The position numbers and the translations under genes were made by a program. A stretch of 64,000 nucleotides of DNA from Corticium candelabrum (Eukaryota > Porifera > Homoscleromorpha > Homosclerophorida > Plakinidae), in assembly GCF_963422355.1 (NCBI RefSeq), contig NC_085085.1, forward strand, positions 9,745,306 to 9,809,305, written 5' to 3'. Positions 43,690 through 54,875 of the stretch are shown here, one piece after another. The notes below the pieces were generated by a model that had not been told where the DNA came from, did not search any database, and saw only the letters and a program-made list of their open reading frames with translations. Position 1 is the stretch's first letter. Every line of letters begins with the position of its first letter.

Positions 43690-46600
43690 TACGTCAGTGA
43701 CAGTAACTCACACACACACCTTTTCTTGTAGATACAGGGTCCGAAGTTAGCGTCATACCTCCCTCTACTGCTGAGCGCAGGCGCACAACAGACAAACTCA
43801 CACTCATGGCAGTGAACAACACTCCCATTCGCACATACGGCAAACGCTCCCTCACTCTTAATCTTGGCCTCAGACGATCTCTACCTTGGATTTTCATCAT
43901 CGCTGATGTACAGAAGCCAATCATCGGTGCTGACTTTCTTCGACACTTTGGATTGCTGGTCGACATGAAGCAACAGCAGCTGACTGATTCAACAACCCAC
44001 TTACATGTGCAAGGCATCAGCTGTTCTGACACCTCTCCCAGCACTTCGGTCTATCAAAAGGACATCAACACCCCCTATCTTGCTCTGCTACGCGAGTTCT
44101 CAGTTCTCACACTGATCAGTTCTCCAACCGGTCCTGCTGTCCATGATGTCACCCACCACATCGAAACCACAGGACCTCCCGTCTCTGCTCGCCCTCGACG
44201 GTTGGCACAGGAGCGTCTTCGAGCAGCCAAGCATGAATTCGAGCACATGTTACAACTCGGGATCATACGCCCTTCGTCCAGTGCATGGTCCTCTCCCGTA
44301 CACATGGTACCCAAGAAGACCGCCGGCGACTGGCGACCTTGTGGCGACTACCGGGCCCTGAATCGGACCACCGTTCCCGACCGTTATCCGGTCCCTCACA
44401 TCCACGATTTTTCTTCTACACTGCAGGGCGCCACAACATTCTCCAAATTGGATCTTGTCAGGGCATACCATCAGATTCCCGTCGCCCCCGGCGATGTGCA
44501 CAAAACTGCGGTCACCACTCCGTTCGGTTTATTCGAGTTTGTGCGAATGCCCTTCGGCCTACGGAATGCAGCACAGACTTTTCAACGCTTTATGGATCAA
44601 GTTCTTGGCGGTCTCTCATTTGCGTATGCGTACGTCGATGATGTCCTCGTCGCAAGTACCACCGCTGATGAACACCTCCACCTCTTACGGATCGTTTTCG
44701 AGCGACTCGCCACTCATGGGATCGTCATCAACCCCAGCAAGTGCCTCTTTGGTGTCAGCGAGCTCACTTTTCTCGGCCACCACATCGATCGACACGGTAT
44801 CCGTCGTTTGCCCGACAAAGTTCAGACTGTTCGTAACTTCCCTCAACCACAATCTCCACGTCAATTGCGTCGATTCATTGGCTTAGTGACCTTTTATCAC
44901 CGCTTTATCCCTCACTGTGCTACGTTGATGCAACCTCTTCATGTCCTTCTCACTTCATCTAGCACAAAGGCTCAGACACTAACCTGGAGTGACGCAGCTC
45001 TCACTGCCTTCAACGACACAAAAGAGGCATTGGCCAATGCTACCCTCCTCTCATACCCCACCGCCGATGCCCCGACCTGTCTCATGACTGATGCGTCTGA
45101 TACTGCAGTGGGAGCGGTCTTACAACAGTATAAGGACCACACGTGGCACCCCATTTCTTTCTTCTCTAGGAAGATGACACCTACTGAGCAACGCTATAGT
45201 GCCTTCGACCGGGAATTGTTAGCCGTCTACCTAGCCATCCGACACTTCCGGCATTTCCTTGAGGGCCGACAGTTTCATGTGCTCACCGATCACAAACCTC
45301 TAACCTACACTTTAGGCACTCGCCTCGACAAGCTCGTCAGCTTGATTATATCTCTGAATTCACCTCCAGCGTTCGTCACGTCCACGGACACGACAATGTT
45401 GCTGCTGACGCACTTTCCCGCATCGAATCTAATTCCTTGCTCTCAGGTCAACCGCCAGTCGTGGACTTTACTGCTATGGCTCAAGCACAATCTACTGATT
45501 CCCAGATTCGAGCACTCCAGTCGTCCCCGTCTTCTTCACTGGTCGTTGAAACGATCCCCCTGCCTGACTCCCCGTGCCCACGCTACTGCGACACGTCTAC
45601 CGGACTTCAGCGCCCTCTGGTGCCCCGGGAATGGCGACGTACTGTGTTTCATTCTCTGCACGGACTTTCTCATCCTGGCATCCGAGCAACTCAGAAGCTT
45701 ATTACATTTCGGTTTGCATGGCCTGGCATCAATGCTGATGTTCGCCGATGGACTCGCTGTTGTGTCCAGTGTCAACGTGCCAAGGTTCAGCGCCACTTCC
45801 GCTCTCCACCTTCTTCCTTTCCCGTCCCTGACACTCGTTTTGACATCGTGCACATCGACCTGGTCGGACCACCCGCCATCACGAGGATTCACGTATCTTC
45901 TCACTTGTGTTGATCGCTTCACCCGATGGCCAGAAGTTATTCCCCTTACCACCTCGACGACCGACGTCGTTGCTCGCGATTTCCTCAGTGGATGGATATC
46001 TCACTTTGGTGTCCCGTCCACTATTGTTACAGACCGTGGTCGGCAATTTGAATCACACTTGTGGAGCAACTTGATGACTCTACTCGGCTCTAAACGAGCT
46101 CGCACCACTGCTTACCACCCCCAAGCCAACGGTCTTGTTGAACGATTCCACCGCCAGCTGAAAGCCTCCTTGAAGGCTTACCATAACCCTACTGCCTGTA
46201 TGGATGCTCTGCCACTGGTCCTCCTCGGTGTCCGCACCGAACTGAAAGCAGATATCTCGTCTACGGCAGCTGAGATGGTGTACGGCAGAACTCTTCGACT
46301 ACCTGGAGAATTCTTTACTACCGCGCGCCCAACTCCTGTTGCTGACCCCACTGACTATATATCTCAACTCAAAGCCCACATGCAGGTCATCCGTCCCACC
46401 CCACCTCGTCCTACGTCCGCTCTACCACATAGTCCACTGAGTGATGACTTTGCGACTACCACTCACGTCTTCATCCGCCACGATGCTGTACACAAACCCC
46501 TCCAAGCTCCGTATGATGGACCTTACCCAATCGTCGACCGCACTGACAAACATTTCACCGTGGATAAGAGCGGTCGCAAAGACACTGTGTCCATTGATCG

Positions 46601-46766
46601 CTTGAAGCCTGCTCATCTAGATTGTGACACCGTGACCTCCCCCAGCGAGTCTCCTGACCCACCTTCTACATCAGAATGCCGGCATACTCGCTCGGGACGA
46701 CGAGTTCACTTTTCACGACGTCTTTCTTCATACGTGTCGTCGAACACTGGCGGGGGAGTAGTGTAG
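43690..46766 (+). pseudogene. Gypsy-6 pol (protease, RT, RNase H, integrase) with two frameshifts
   Basis: Protease traces ([13 protein letters not shown], then [20 protein letters not shown]) lead into [59 protein letters not shown] and the intact palm [11 protein letters not shown]. RNase H has [31 protein letters not shown] and [10 protein letters not shown]. Near 45335 the reading shifts by one base. The true continuation (zinc finger [24 protein letters not shown]) is in the frame 45437-45913, and the original frame resumes near 45885 with the integrase core ([32 protein letters not shown]) and C-terminal domain ([18 protein letters not shown]). The long frame 43806-46766 stays open only by chance between the two shifts, where its text is meaningless. 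Confidence 0.82.
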
Positions 46767-46959
46767 TGAACTGTACAGGTTCTACATACTGTACGCATGT
46801 TGCATGTTAGCTGCATGATTGATAACTATTGGGGAACGCCAGATTCCTTTAGTAGTAACACGTTGAGTTCTGGACGTCATGTTGTCCTGTCTATCACGAC
46901 GTCTCTCTCGGCCGCTTGTTCATCATCCTCGCGTCTGCTAACGATAAAGCCACACGACA
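46762..46959 (+). repeat. Gypsy-6 3' LTR
   Basis: 198 bp, preceded by the polypurine tract GGCGGGGGAGTAG. Confidence 0.92.
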
Positions 46960-47830
46960 AGCCCTTGCTCAAACCATTTCCAATTTTCATCAGAAAAATT
47001 CGTGCTGTTCGAAGAAGTGGTACTGCTATTGCTATGTCACACACAGGAATACCTGTGTTTGTTTCCTGTAAGCCATTGATTTGGAAAACATAATCAAACC
47101 ACGTTGCCCTTCCTCCTAGCTGACGGAAATATGTACAAAGACACCCGCGCAAAGGAAGAGTGTGCCAGTGCACCATAAGGGCTCAAAAAAGCAGTGTTTG
47201 ACTGTGTCTAAAGATGGACTCAGTCGCCTGCGTCCTTTCATCGTGTTCCGGGGCCAGGGCAAACGCCTTATAAACAAGAAGGATGGCTGGAATCCATATT
47301 TCCGTGATATGTTTTAGGTGAATGCGTGGAGTGATATAAAATGTGGATCGAGTCCGAATGGCCAATGTCTTCACTAACTCACATTCTTCTTCGTCCAATG
47401 CGTAGATTTTGGTACCTGATATTCATCGCGCACAACAGACAGACGAGGTGATTAAGCTGCTGCGTCATCACAAAACAATCATGATATCCAAACCTTCAGG
47501 CTGCACAACTCGCATAAATCAATCGACGTGTGTGCATAAATAAACCGTTAAAAGATGCAGTTCGGGCAAAGCACGAAAGATACCAGCAGAAAAACAAAAA
47601 CCTGTACGCGGAAATAAAGAAATCGACTTCGGAGCAACGTATCCTCATCGCAAAATGAGTTGCGAATCCCTGGAAGGTGTGCTCGGACAAAGACATGGTC
47701 ATCCGCTCTTTCAAGAAGTGCGGCATATCTGTGAACCTAGATGGCAGTGAAAAAAAAGTGATCCGTCATTTGCGAATGCTGTCGATGGTCAGCTTCCTCC
47801 AAGGGAGCGCTTCTATTCCGGAGATGAAGT

Positions 47831-49268
47831 CAGGGTGAGTTGATATCTGCATGATGTACGTTTCTTTGTTCAATATCAACTATATTACAATGATTTTTCT
47901 ATAATTATTCCATATGTTGTAAGAACTATTAAAAGTATAAAGAACACAATTTAACTACACCTCAACGCTATATCTAAAGGTTTAGTGTTTTGGTATAATT
48001 GTGTGTTGTGGTGGTGGTGATGATGATGATCACAGTGAGTGTGTGCCGGTTCCCATCATGCAATCAATACCGCAACCAGATTCTTGCAAATGTACGGTAA
48101 ACTCATATTTGGTCTCACCGCAACCCAAACATAGTTGTTGATTTAAATGGTAGAGTTGCGATATGGCCCGTTGCATTACTGGAGACAGATGTCATGTTAG
48201 CGTACAAAGAGCACTGCCATTTAGTTACGCATACAAAGTCAGGTCTAGAGCAAATATCCCATACATCAAGGTAAGCTCAATGCAAATTCGCTAACAATCA
48301 AGACATTACAAGTTTGCTAAGGTTCGTTGGTCGATAATTTACAGATTTCTTTCCTGGAGAATCTTTCGACAATGTAAGGTAAGAAACTAAAGAAGGACAC
48401 CACGTGGTCTCAGCATTTATGTCACGGTGTTGTTACCGAGAAAACAGTGCCATATCGCTGGTAATATGATAACCTAAAGTACAAATTCGACATATTCTAT
48501 CGCCGTAAATTTAAGACAGAAATGAAAGCGCGGCGACCAGCAATTGCACGGAAACTAGATTTCTATAGCTACGGTACAAACTCATTTACGAAAGAGTTAA
48601 ACTGTAAAACAGAACGAAAACGCAAGCAACTGTAGGAAAGTAGAAAGTACTCCAGAAAGACAACACTACGACGTATTATAACAAACGTCTGGACACACGC
48701 ATGCGTAAAGCGTTACCAAACCTCCCCTTAAAAATAACTCTTGCTATCTAAAAGCAGCAACGTCCACGAAGAACAATGTAACCATCATAATAGCCGTTAC
48801 ATGACGATAAACACAACTGAATTAGGCGACCAAACAACTATAAGTCTCTCTGGTTGTCGAGACACTCTAGTAGATCGACGTAGCGACGTAGGTGATGCAC
48901 CCGAGCAGGTCCGATTATTCGTGAAAGTTCATTGTGTTTCTGCAAATGAATGACTGTCTGCAGTTGAAACTAACTGTTAGAACAAATTTGCTACAGTTAC
49001 ATCATTCACCGCCATAGTGAGTTGCTTGCCAAGTGTTGAAGAGAACGCGTCGTGTCTAGACTTCGTGTGTTTGTGAATGTATAATACAATTGACAGAATC
49101 GCTAGTGAGAAATCGTACTGACAAGATTCCCAGTGTACTGTGTGCGATGCAGGCATATAAAATAAAATACAATATAGGTTCTCGTCAATAAGTTTTACGC
49201 AATGGTAAGAAGCTTTCCACCTCGATATCGTTCTACAAGTTTACTCCATGAGGTGTAGCAATAGCACT
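47831..49268. other. Gene-poor stretch
   Basis: No recognised gene, transposon end or tandem array. Short GTGGTGGTGATGATGATGAT runs lie near 48010-48030. Open frames are below 75 codons and without family resemblance. Confidence 0.45.
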
Positions 49269-49941
49269 CTACAGTTCGCGTCAAAAGTATTGACACATTT
49301 CCAGTTTATTTGTACTATTTTTGGAAAGTTGTCTTTTCTTGCTATTTATTAAGAAACCGCGCCCAATTCTTCTCAAACAGCTCAAAAGCATTCACAAAGC
49401 TATTCCGTAGTCTGCGCATACGCGTAGAGAACTTTTCAATCATCAAATGAGTCGTGAAAGACAACGCCGTGATATTCTGTTCTTATAATATAATATATAC
49501 CGCTCCGGTACCAAGAAGAAATCTATAGGATCTGCCAACATCTACGTGTTTCTCGCTCTACTGTCTAAAACTCTCAAAAGACTGGAAACTGGATATGACG
49601 CAACATGGATCAACGAAACAAACTTACCCATCAGCTGACAGCGCAGGAAGGAGCCGTCGTCAGTTCTTCCATGCAAAAGCAGAAGAGAACTTCATGACGC
49701 AAGCTATCGCTACACAATGCATAAGAAAATTCCGCTGCTAGTAAAGCTAAGAAAACCTAACTCTCCAGATCTTGCACCAATACAAAACCTCTGGGCAGTC
49801 ATCAAGCGGCGTGTTGAGCTTCGTATGCTTCAAAACGTTCATGAACTTGAAGACGCAATCCATGCAGACAGAGTGGCAGTTGCTCACGCCTTGTGATCTA
49901 TAGCCGTACATCGAATGCACGACTGGTCGAAAGCGCCTTAA
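49269..49941 (+). pseudogene. Tc1-like relic, internally deleted
   Basis: A possible left end CAGTTCGCGTCAAAAGTATT follows TA at about 49269. A helix-turn-helix scrap (YRICQHLRVSRSTV) is followed closely by the C-terminal part of a Tc1 transposase, SPDLAPIQNLWAVIKRRVEL, NVHELEDAIHADRV and SIAVHRMHDW, in which the catalytic Glu is Gln. Most of the middle is deleted. The right inverted repeat was not found. Confidence 0.6.
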
Positions 49942-50180
49942 TTTGAGTGTTTAGACGTAGCTAGCAAAAGAAATATTATCAAAATATGAAAGGAAGACAC
50001 AAGCTACTGATGCGCACTTGTGTGTTTCCAAAAGTCTAGAAACCCATAATAGTTCTCTCCTATCTAGAAAACGTACATGACGTACGAAACTGATGCGTTT
50101 CTGTTCACGTTACAAATGGCCACGCCTCCAAGAGTAAATCTGTCAATAGCCTTGACGCGGACTGGTGTGTATCAAGCACG

Positions 50181-50334
50181 GTTCACAGTACGACGCTGGC
50201 ACGAGCGTCGTGCGAGCGTCCTGGATGTTGACGATGAGTGAGCGTCAGCGTCGCACTGTGAACATGTCAGCGTCCGCGACGCTCGTACGACGCTCGCACG
50301 ACGCTAGGCGAGCGTCCATGACGCTAGGATAGAG
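50181..50334. repeat. GCGTC-rich foldback sequence
   Basis: GTTCACAGTACGACGCT (50181-50197) is mirrored by AGCGTCGCACTGTGAAC (50247-50263), 16 of 17 bases paired. The loop and the 70 bases beyond are crowded with GACGCTCG / CGAGCGTC words that can pair with each other in several ways. No coding capacity. It could be a short foldback (MITE-like) element. Confidence 0.6.
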
Positions 50335-51424
50335 GAAAGTTCTAATCGAGCGTCCTAGCCCTTTTTACTGACCTGAAACTTAGTCTGCAGTATAGTCAGT
50401 CGATCATTGCCATGATGAATGGTCAAACTTTATTTTCTGCAACTACCACGTATCCTTGGCAACGAAAACGAAGAAATTCCAATAGAACTGACCAGAATGT
50501 TGTTGCGTTGACAACCAGAATTTAGGAAATTTGTAGAAACGCAAAAGACTGATAACTAGTCAGTCGGGTATCTTTCCAGATTACACAACAACGCTAGAAA
50601 TGCAAAAAACGGCAAAACGCCCCAAATCGTAGAAAAGGGGACCTCTCTGACTTCTGTTTGACAATACGGGATTCTGCTTCTACAGTTGAATTCAACAACC
50701 GGAAATAAGCGCAAATGCCGATTTTCTTGCTTGTGCAGTTCCATCGTCACGAATTTGAGTTTAGAAGAAGCGACGTTGACGACAACGGCCATATTGAGAA
50801 CAAGAGAAGTGAAAGTTTTCCTACAGAGGGAGAGTTCTCTCGTAGCTGAGAGAAAGGAAATCGTAATTTTTCGTACAAGAAAACCATCAGAGAAACGTGT
50901 AAGAACGTCTCCCATGGTTGACGGCAACCTTTATAATACATTGATAACTTGACGGCGATAGTGAAGGTCAGCCATCAGCAAGTTGGATCTCATACGCAGT
51001 CATTCTGAGTGATTTGCTCGTTGCAACGTAGCTGACTGTTGAAGATGACAACTGCCCTGCTACAGAAGTCACGCCGAAGACAATAAACTGTGAATCTGGG
51101 CTTAAAAAGAAGAGCCCCATCAGAAAGACCCCATCAGAAGGACCGACCTTGCCGTGAACCTTCATTAGCGTTAGAATCGTGAGAGATTATGTGTAACTAC
51201 TGTTGCGTGCACAAACAAACTATGTGTACAATTTATGTGTACAATACAATACTAATGTGCATTCTGTTAGCCGAAATCATTCTAGAGTGTAAAATGGTAA
51301 ACTATGAATTCCAGATTTTGGTGCGGTTTTTTGACGTTTCAATTTGATCGGGTTCCGCCCATACAGTCAGTATACAATCGCGTTGATAGGCGTTGAGCTG
51401 TCATTATATACGCTTTCTGCCAGG
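50335..51424. other. Spacer upstream of the SAMD3-like gene
   Basis: No recognised gene. Opposing open frames at about 50556-50952 show no family resemblance. A promoter for the gene starting at 51431 would lie near 51350-51420 but no clear element was identified. Confidence 0.4.
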
Positions 51425-51430
51425 AATCAA

Positions 51431-51838
51431 TGGATAGACCGCCTGAGCTGGTGAAAGGCTCTAAAGAACGGTTAAGATACAGGGTAAGCAAGACTTCAAC
51501 TATCTAATTAGGTATGTGCACGATTGACAAAAATCGATGTACGTGAACTGATCAAATATCTGCATCGTGCATACTAATAGCTAGTTTCTCTAGGCAGAAA
51601 TTAGATTAGCTGCGGATAGCCTTGGCAAGACCTGCTCTAGAGGGGACTTACAAAAGGCTTCTAAGGAGGTAAGCTTCGATTCAAAAGATGTCAGTATGAT
51701 CTCTTCGCGTGATCGCGATCGGTGATCTAGCTAATACGCATGTATGCAGAAACAGGTTGTCAAAGTCTACTCTAGAGTAGGTCTTGCGCAGGTTATTGTC
51801 AAGGCTATCCATTGTGTGTGTATTGTATTAGTCAAAGG
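51431..51838 (+). other. Possible 5' exons of a spliced gene
   Basis: Three exon-like pieces join in phase. The first starts MDRPPELVKGSKERLRYR at an ATG (51431) and ends at a GTAAGC donor (51484). The second (51594-51668) reads AEIRLAADSLGKTCSRGDLQ and ends at another GTAAGC. The third (from 51750) reads KQVVKVYSRVGLAQVIVKAI and ends at about 51838 before GTACAT. I do not recognise the protein. It may be the 5' part of the SAMD3-like gene that follows, about 1.1 kb downstream, or a separate gene. Confidence 0.35.
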
Positions 51839-52988
51839 TACATCAGACTATACACTGCTGTTTGTGGTGAGTGTCTCACTTATCCAAACTAGGTCGTGTG
51901 ATTCACCTGACCGAAGCAGTGTCCAAGTTTGTTTGCCTCTAGAATAGTAAGTCGTATGTATTGTATTAGTCAAAAATACATCAGACTATACACTGCTGTT
52001 TGTGGCGAGAAATTGTTTTAGTGAATGGTCCATCAGTCTGTACTCAGCTGTTGTGGTGTATCACTTGCCATAATTAATACTTGTCCATATGGCAATAATG
52101 TGTGGGTTGCATGTCTGTTTAACTAATTTGGTGAGCAATACCTAAAAGATATATAAGTAAATTTTTTGAGCATGTTCTCAGTTGGACATGTGCACTTGAG
52201 GCAATCTCAAGTGAGGTAGGTTTTACATTGCATCTGTGCACGTAACATTTTATGTTCTCTGTCAAGGAAATCAACTTCAATCGCCAGTAAGCCTTTTTTA
52301 GTGAGGTTTATTGATTGGGCATGCGCAAAGGTCTATGGACAAAACTGCAGAAAGTCTGTCTATTTAGTTGTTGATTGACATGTACAGCCATTGTTGCTTT
52401 AGAAAAGCCATGACTAATTAGAGTAGATTCTAGGTGCTAGTTTTCCAATGAGACATGCTCTTTCAGGTCACATGCACAGAGCAATAAACTCTGATCTGGC
52501 TTGAAGTGCAATGTACTTGTGGAGTAAGGCTGCATTGTAGCAACCTCAATTTTGTACAACTTGAAACTTCAGCCAGAAAAACTCTGACTCTGCGGTCTGT
52601 GCAATGCATCTACACACGCAACGTTTTGATTATTTTAATTCAGACGCTAGGAATACTTCAGTCAGCTTTGCATTCAGTGCAAATTAGAGCTTTGAAGTTA
52701 TTGCAATTACTACTGTTTGAAAAAGTCTTCTTTTTCTAAGTGTATGAAACGCACATGAGCTAGTGGGACTGTGCTTTTTAAGCTTACAATATTAGCTAGT
52801 TGTTGAAAAGTCTGCAATTGTGTGTAGCCGTATTAGACTGTGCACTTTTATTAGTAGTTAGAATAGAGATGTTTAGTAAATATCTGTAGTGCATTGGGTG
52901 ATATATGTAACCTAAAGTTTTAGATTTAGTAATGCCACAATATATTTTAGTAATTATTGTCATATTTGATTGTTCTTTGTACAAGCAG

Positions 52989-53873
52989 TCACTGTTACAT
53001 ATCGACAACGTTCTGGAGCAGCTCCATCTGCAGTGAATCGCGAAAGTTTTCCATCACCTGATGATTTACTTCTGGAGTCTTCAATGAATTCTGCAGCCAC
53101 CACAGGACATTCTAGCAGTGGTAGTGCTAGAACTTCTACACCTGAATCACCATCTCCAGCATCAATGCTCAATAGTTCCTTTTTGGCAGCTCCTGTCGCA
53201 AGTGACCTATGTAAGTCATTTGTTCTTCCAAGTAACTTCTCGCCGGAAGTAGAAGCTGCTCTCAAAGAACAAGCAATGACTGTTCGAACAACTGCAGCAT
53301 TGATCACTGCAATTGCTAGGGCTATGTTTGCTCTGAAGAAGTACCCAACGTCAGAAGAATATACTTACGTTGCATGCTGCATCGTGGCCAAGTATCCTTT
53401 TCTGAAGTCTCCACTTGGAAATGGTTATGTAAGGTTATCTAGTTTACTAATCTTTTACTAGCTGTAAGAGAATGTTTTGAATATAGAGTCAAATTGTGAT
53501 GCGGTTGAAAGAGACTTAAAATTTTCGCCGGCCTGCAGCATCTGCTGAAGTTGTTAGTCCTGCTACTGTTTGCTCTTCAGCTTCTGAGCCAATGAAGAAA
53601 AGACGCAAGCAAAGTTGTCGATGGGACACTCTTCCTCAGGTGCGGAATGGAGAGGATGAGTGATCGTATAAACGGCATGTGAAGTCCTTGAAAGCGGAAT
53701 GGTTGAAGAGAAACCCAAACAGTGCGTTTGTGGAACAACTGATGAAGTTAACGTATCCGCAACGAAGAAGGTGGATACTGTCTGAGTCACACATTGCCGC
53801 AACAATACTGGATCAATGTCCATTTTTGGCCAATGTTGAACATGTAATTTTTTTCTGGCGTTTGTGATTCTTG

Positions 53874-53917
<44 letters not shown>

Positions 53918-54140
53918 ACGTGTGTGTGTGTGTGTGTGCACGGGTGTGTGTGTGTGCGTTTGTGTATTCTGCATGTGTGTCACATCATGCACAAATAAAT
54001 ATTTCGATGTGTTTTTCTAGCTTGGATGTGAATTTAGTCGTATTATGGCAGATGAAAAGGACCAGTCAAATTTCTTGATGGCACTTTCTGCGAAGTGGTG
54101 TGAATCATGTTATAGAATACTCAATCAAGGACAACTAGAG
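52989..54140 (+). pseudogene. SAMD3-like gene, three exons, damaged or mis-assembled
   Basis: Exon 52989-53428 has a Ser/Pro-rich linker (SPDDLLLESSMNSAATTG, SNFSPEVEAALKEQAM) and then ALKKYPTSEEYTYVACCIVA and KYPFLKSPLGNGY, the conserved centre of SAMD3-like proteins, ending at a GTAAGG donor. Exon 53487-53843 continues with RRPAASAEVV, RRKQSCRWDTLPQ, SYKRHVKSLKAEWLKRNP, FVEQLMKLTYPQRRRWIL and ILDQCPFLANVEH, also as in that family. It contains a phase change in the TTAAAATTTT run near 53520 and an in-frame TGA at 53661-53663. Exon 54021-54140 (LGCEFSRIMADEKDQSNFLM) follows a TTTTTCTAG acceptor. The molecular role of these proteins is not known to me. The true SAM domain was not found here. 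Confidence 0.65.
53876..53960. repeat. TG-rich microsatellite in an intron
   Basis: GT repeats with interspersed GCACG lie within the intron 53844-54020 of the SAMD3-like gene. Confidence 0.9.
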
Positions 54141-54280
54141 GTGAAGGCAGGTAGGAAGTGTAGTATGTAAATAGATATCCGGGACGGTGAGATTAATATA
54201 AAAGTCAGTCAGTCGTTTACCGGTATTAAAGCAGGTTGCAACTTCCTTGAGTTGTTACAGTTGGCGCTGCGAGAAAGCAT

Positions 54281-54875
54281 ATGGCAGAAGAAAGGAAAGT
54301 TTCATTGGGCTACAAAGAATTTGACAGGTTATGTAAGTCTATTGGATTGTTTAAAGAGTTTGAAGGTGATGATTCCCTTCGTCGATTTGAAAGTTGGACA
54401 AAGAACGCATTTCATTTCTTTATAAATTTGGCTAAGCATGACTACATCGTATCTGCGGAGACTGAGAGGAATTTGCTTATCAGGTGTCTCAGTGAAGAAA
54501 TGACGCTGATGACAATATAGCAGCTGCTGCACTACAAAATCCCAAGACGCTGATCGATGAATCAGACATCGAAGTTCAGCAAGAAAACATCTCTAATGCA
54601 GTCCTTGATGACAATGTTGACTTGCATATAATTCGAAAGTTTTCACCGATGATGCCTGGCTACTACTTACAGATGTTGTCAAGCAGAAACGTAAACATTG
54701 CAGTTATGTTTGCCAAGTTTGCTTTCACAACTTGGATGAGGAAGCATCAATTTTGTGTGACCATTGCCTCTTGTGGTCCGACATGAGTTGTATTGGTCTT
54801 AAAGAAGACCCAAATCAAAGTGGTGGTTTTGCCGAAGCTGTCACAAGACTAGCAAATAAGATAAACTGGCTGTAG
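54281..54875 (+). pseudogene. PHD-like zinc-finger protein fragment
   Basis: The frame starts at ATG 54281 (MAEERKVSLGYKEFDRLCKS, LFKEFEGDDSLRRFESWTKN). After two single-base phase changes, at an AAA run (54498-54500) and a TTTT run (54640-54643), it continues as NAVLDDNVDLHIIRKF and DAWLLLTDVVKQKRK. The C-terminus is a treble-clef finger, CSYVCQVCFHNLDEEAS, ILCDHCLLWSDMSCIGL, in which the expected His before the last Cys is Asp/Met. The final Cys pair of a PHD finger is missing. The stop is TAG 54873-54875. The protein type is unnamed; similar C-terminal fingers occur in transposon-associated proteins such as the pogo copy at 27-28.5 kb. Confidence 0.5.

Larger units (their letters stand above)
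42592..46959 (+). mobile_element. Gypsy-6: nearly complete Ty3/Gypsy retrotransposon
   Basis: The element is 4368 bp. Two LTRs of 198 bp (42592-42789 and 46762-46959) differ at about five positions, and the target duplication is AGCC (42588-42591, 46960-46963). It has a primer site matching tRNA-Trp, a gag frame, and a pol frame with protease remnant, RT, RNase H and integrase. Two frameshifts in pol and an apparent break between gag and pol make this copy defective. The LTR divergence (about 2.5%) indicates that it is older than Gypsy-2. Confidence 0.92.
42060..47830 (+). pseudogene. Pogo-like transposase gene split by a MITE and by Gypsy-6
   Basis: The gene lies in three pieces: about 42060-42087, 42396-42591 and 46960-47830. 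The middle piece gives the CENP-B-like DNA-binding region (FTARVEVLMKQLYPDVS; EHWFRSLRVRFNLSFKKK). The last piece gives, across shifted frames, a broken catalytic start, VSKDGLSRLRPFIVFRGQGK, a degenerate CTTRINQSTCVHK, then VCINKPLKDAVRAKHERYQQ, and the terminal VIRSFKKCGISVNLDGSE, all typical of pogo/Tigger transposases. The Gypsy-6 target duplication AGCC lies exactly at the break. Several internal stops show that the gene was already or has since become inactive. Confidence 0.65.

Noticed and set aside
43806..46766. A single intact 986-residue Gypsy-6 pol
   Set aside because: Between about 45335 and 45885 the frame carries no integrase sequence; the real zinc finger is in another frame, so two frameshifts are present.
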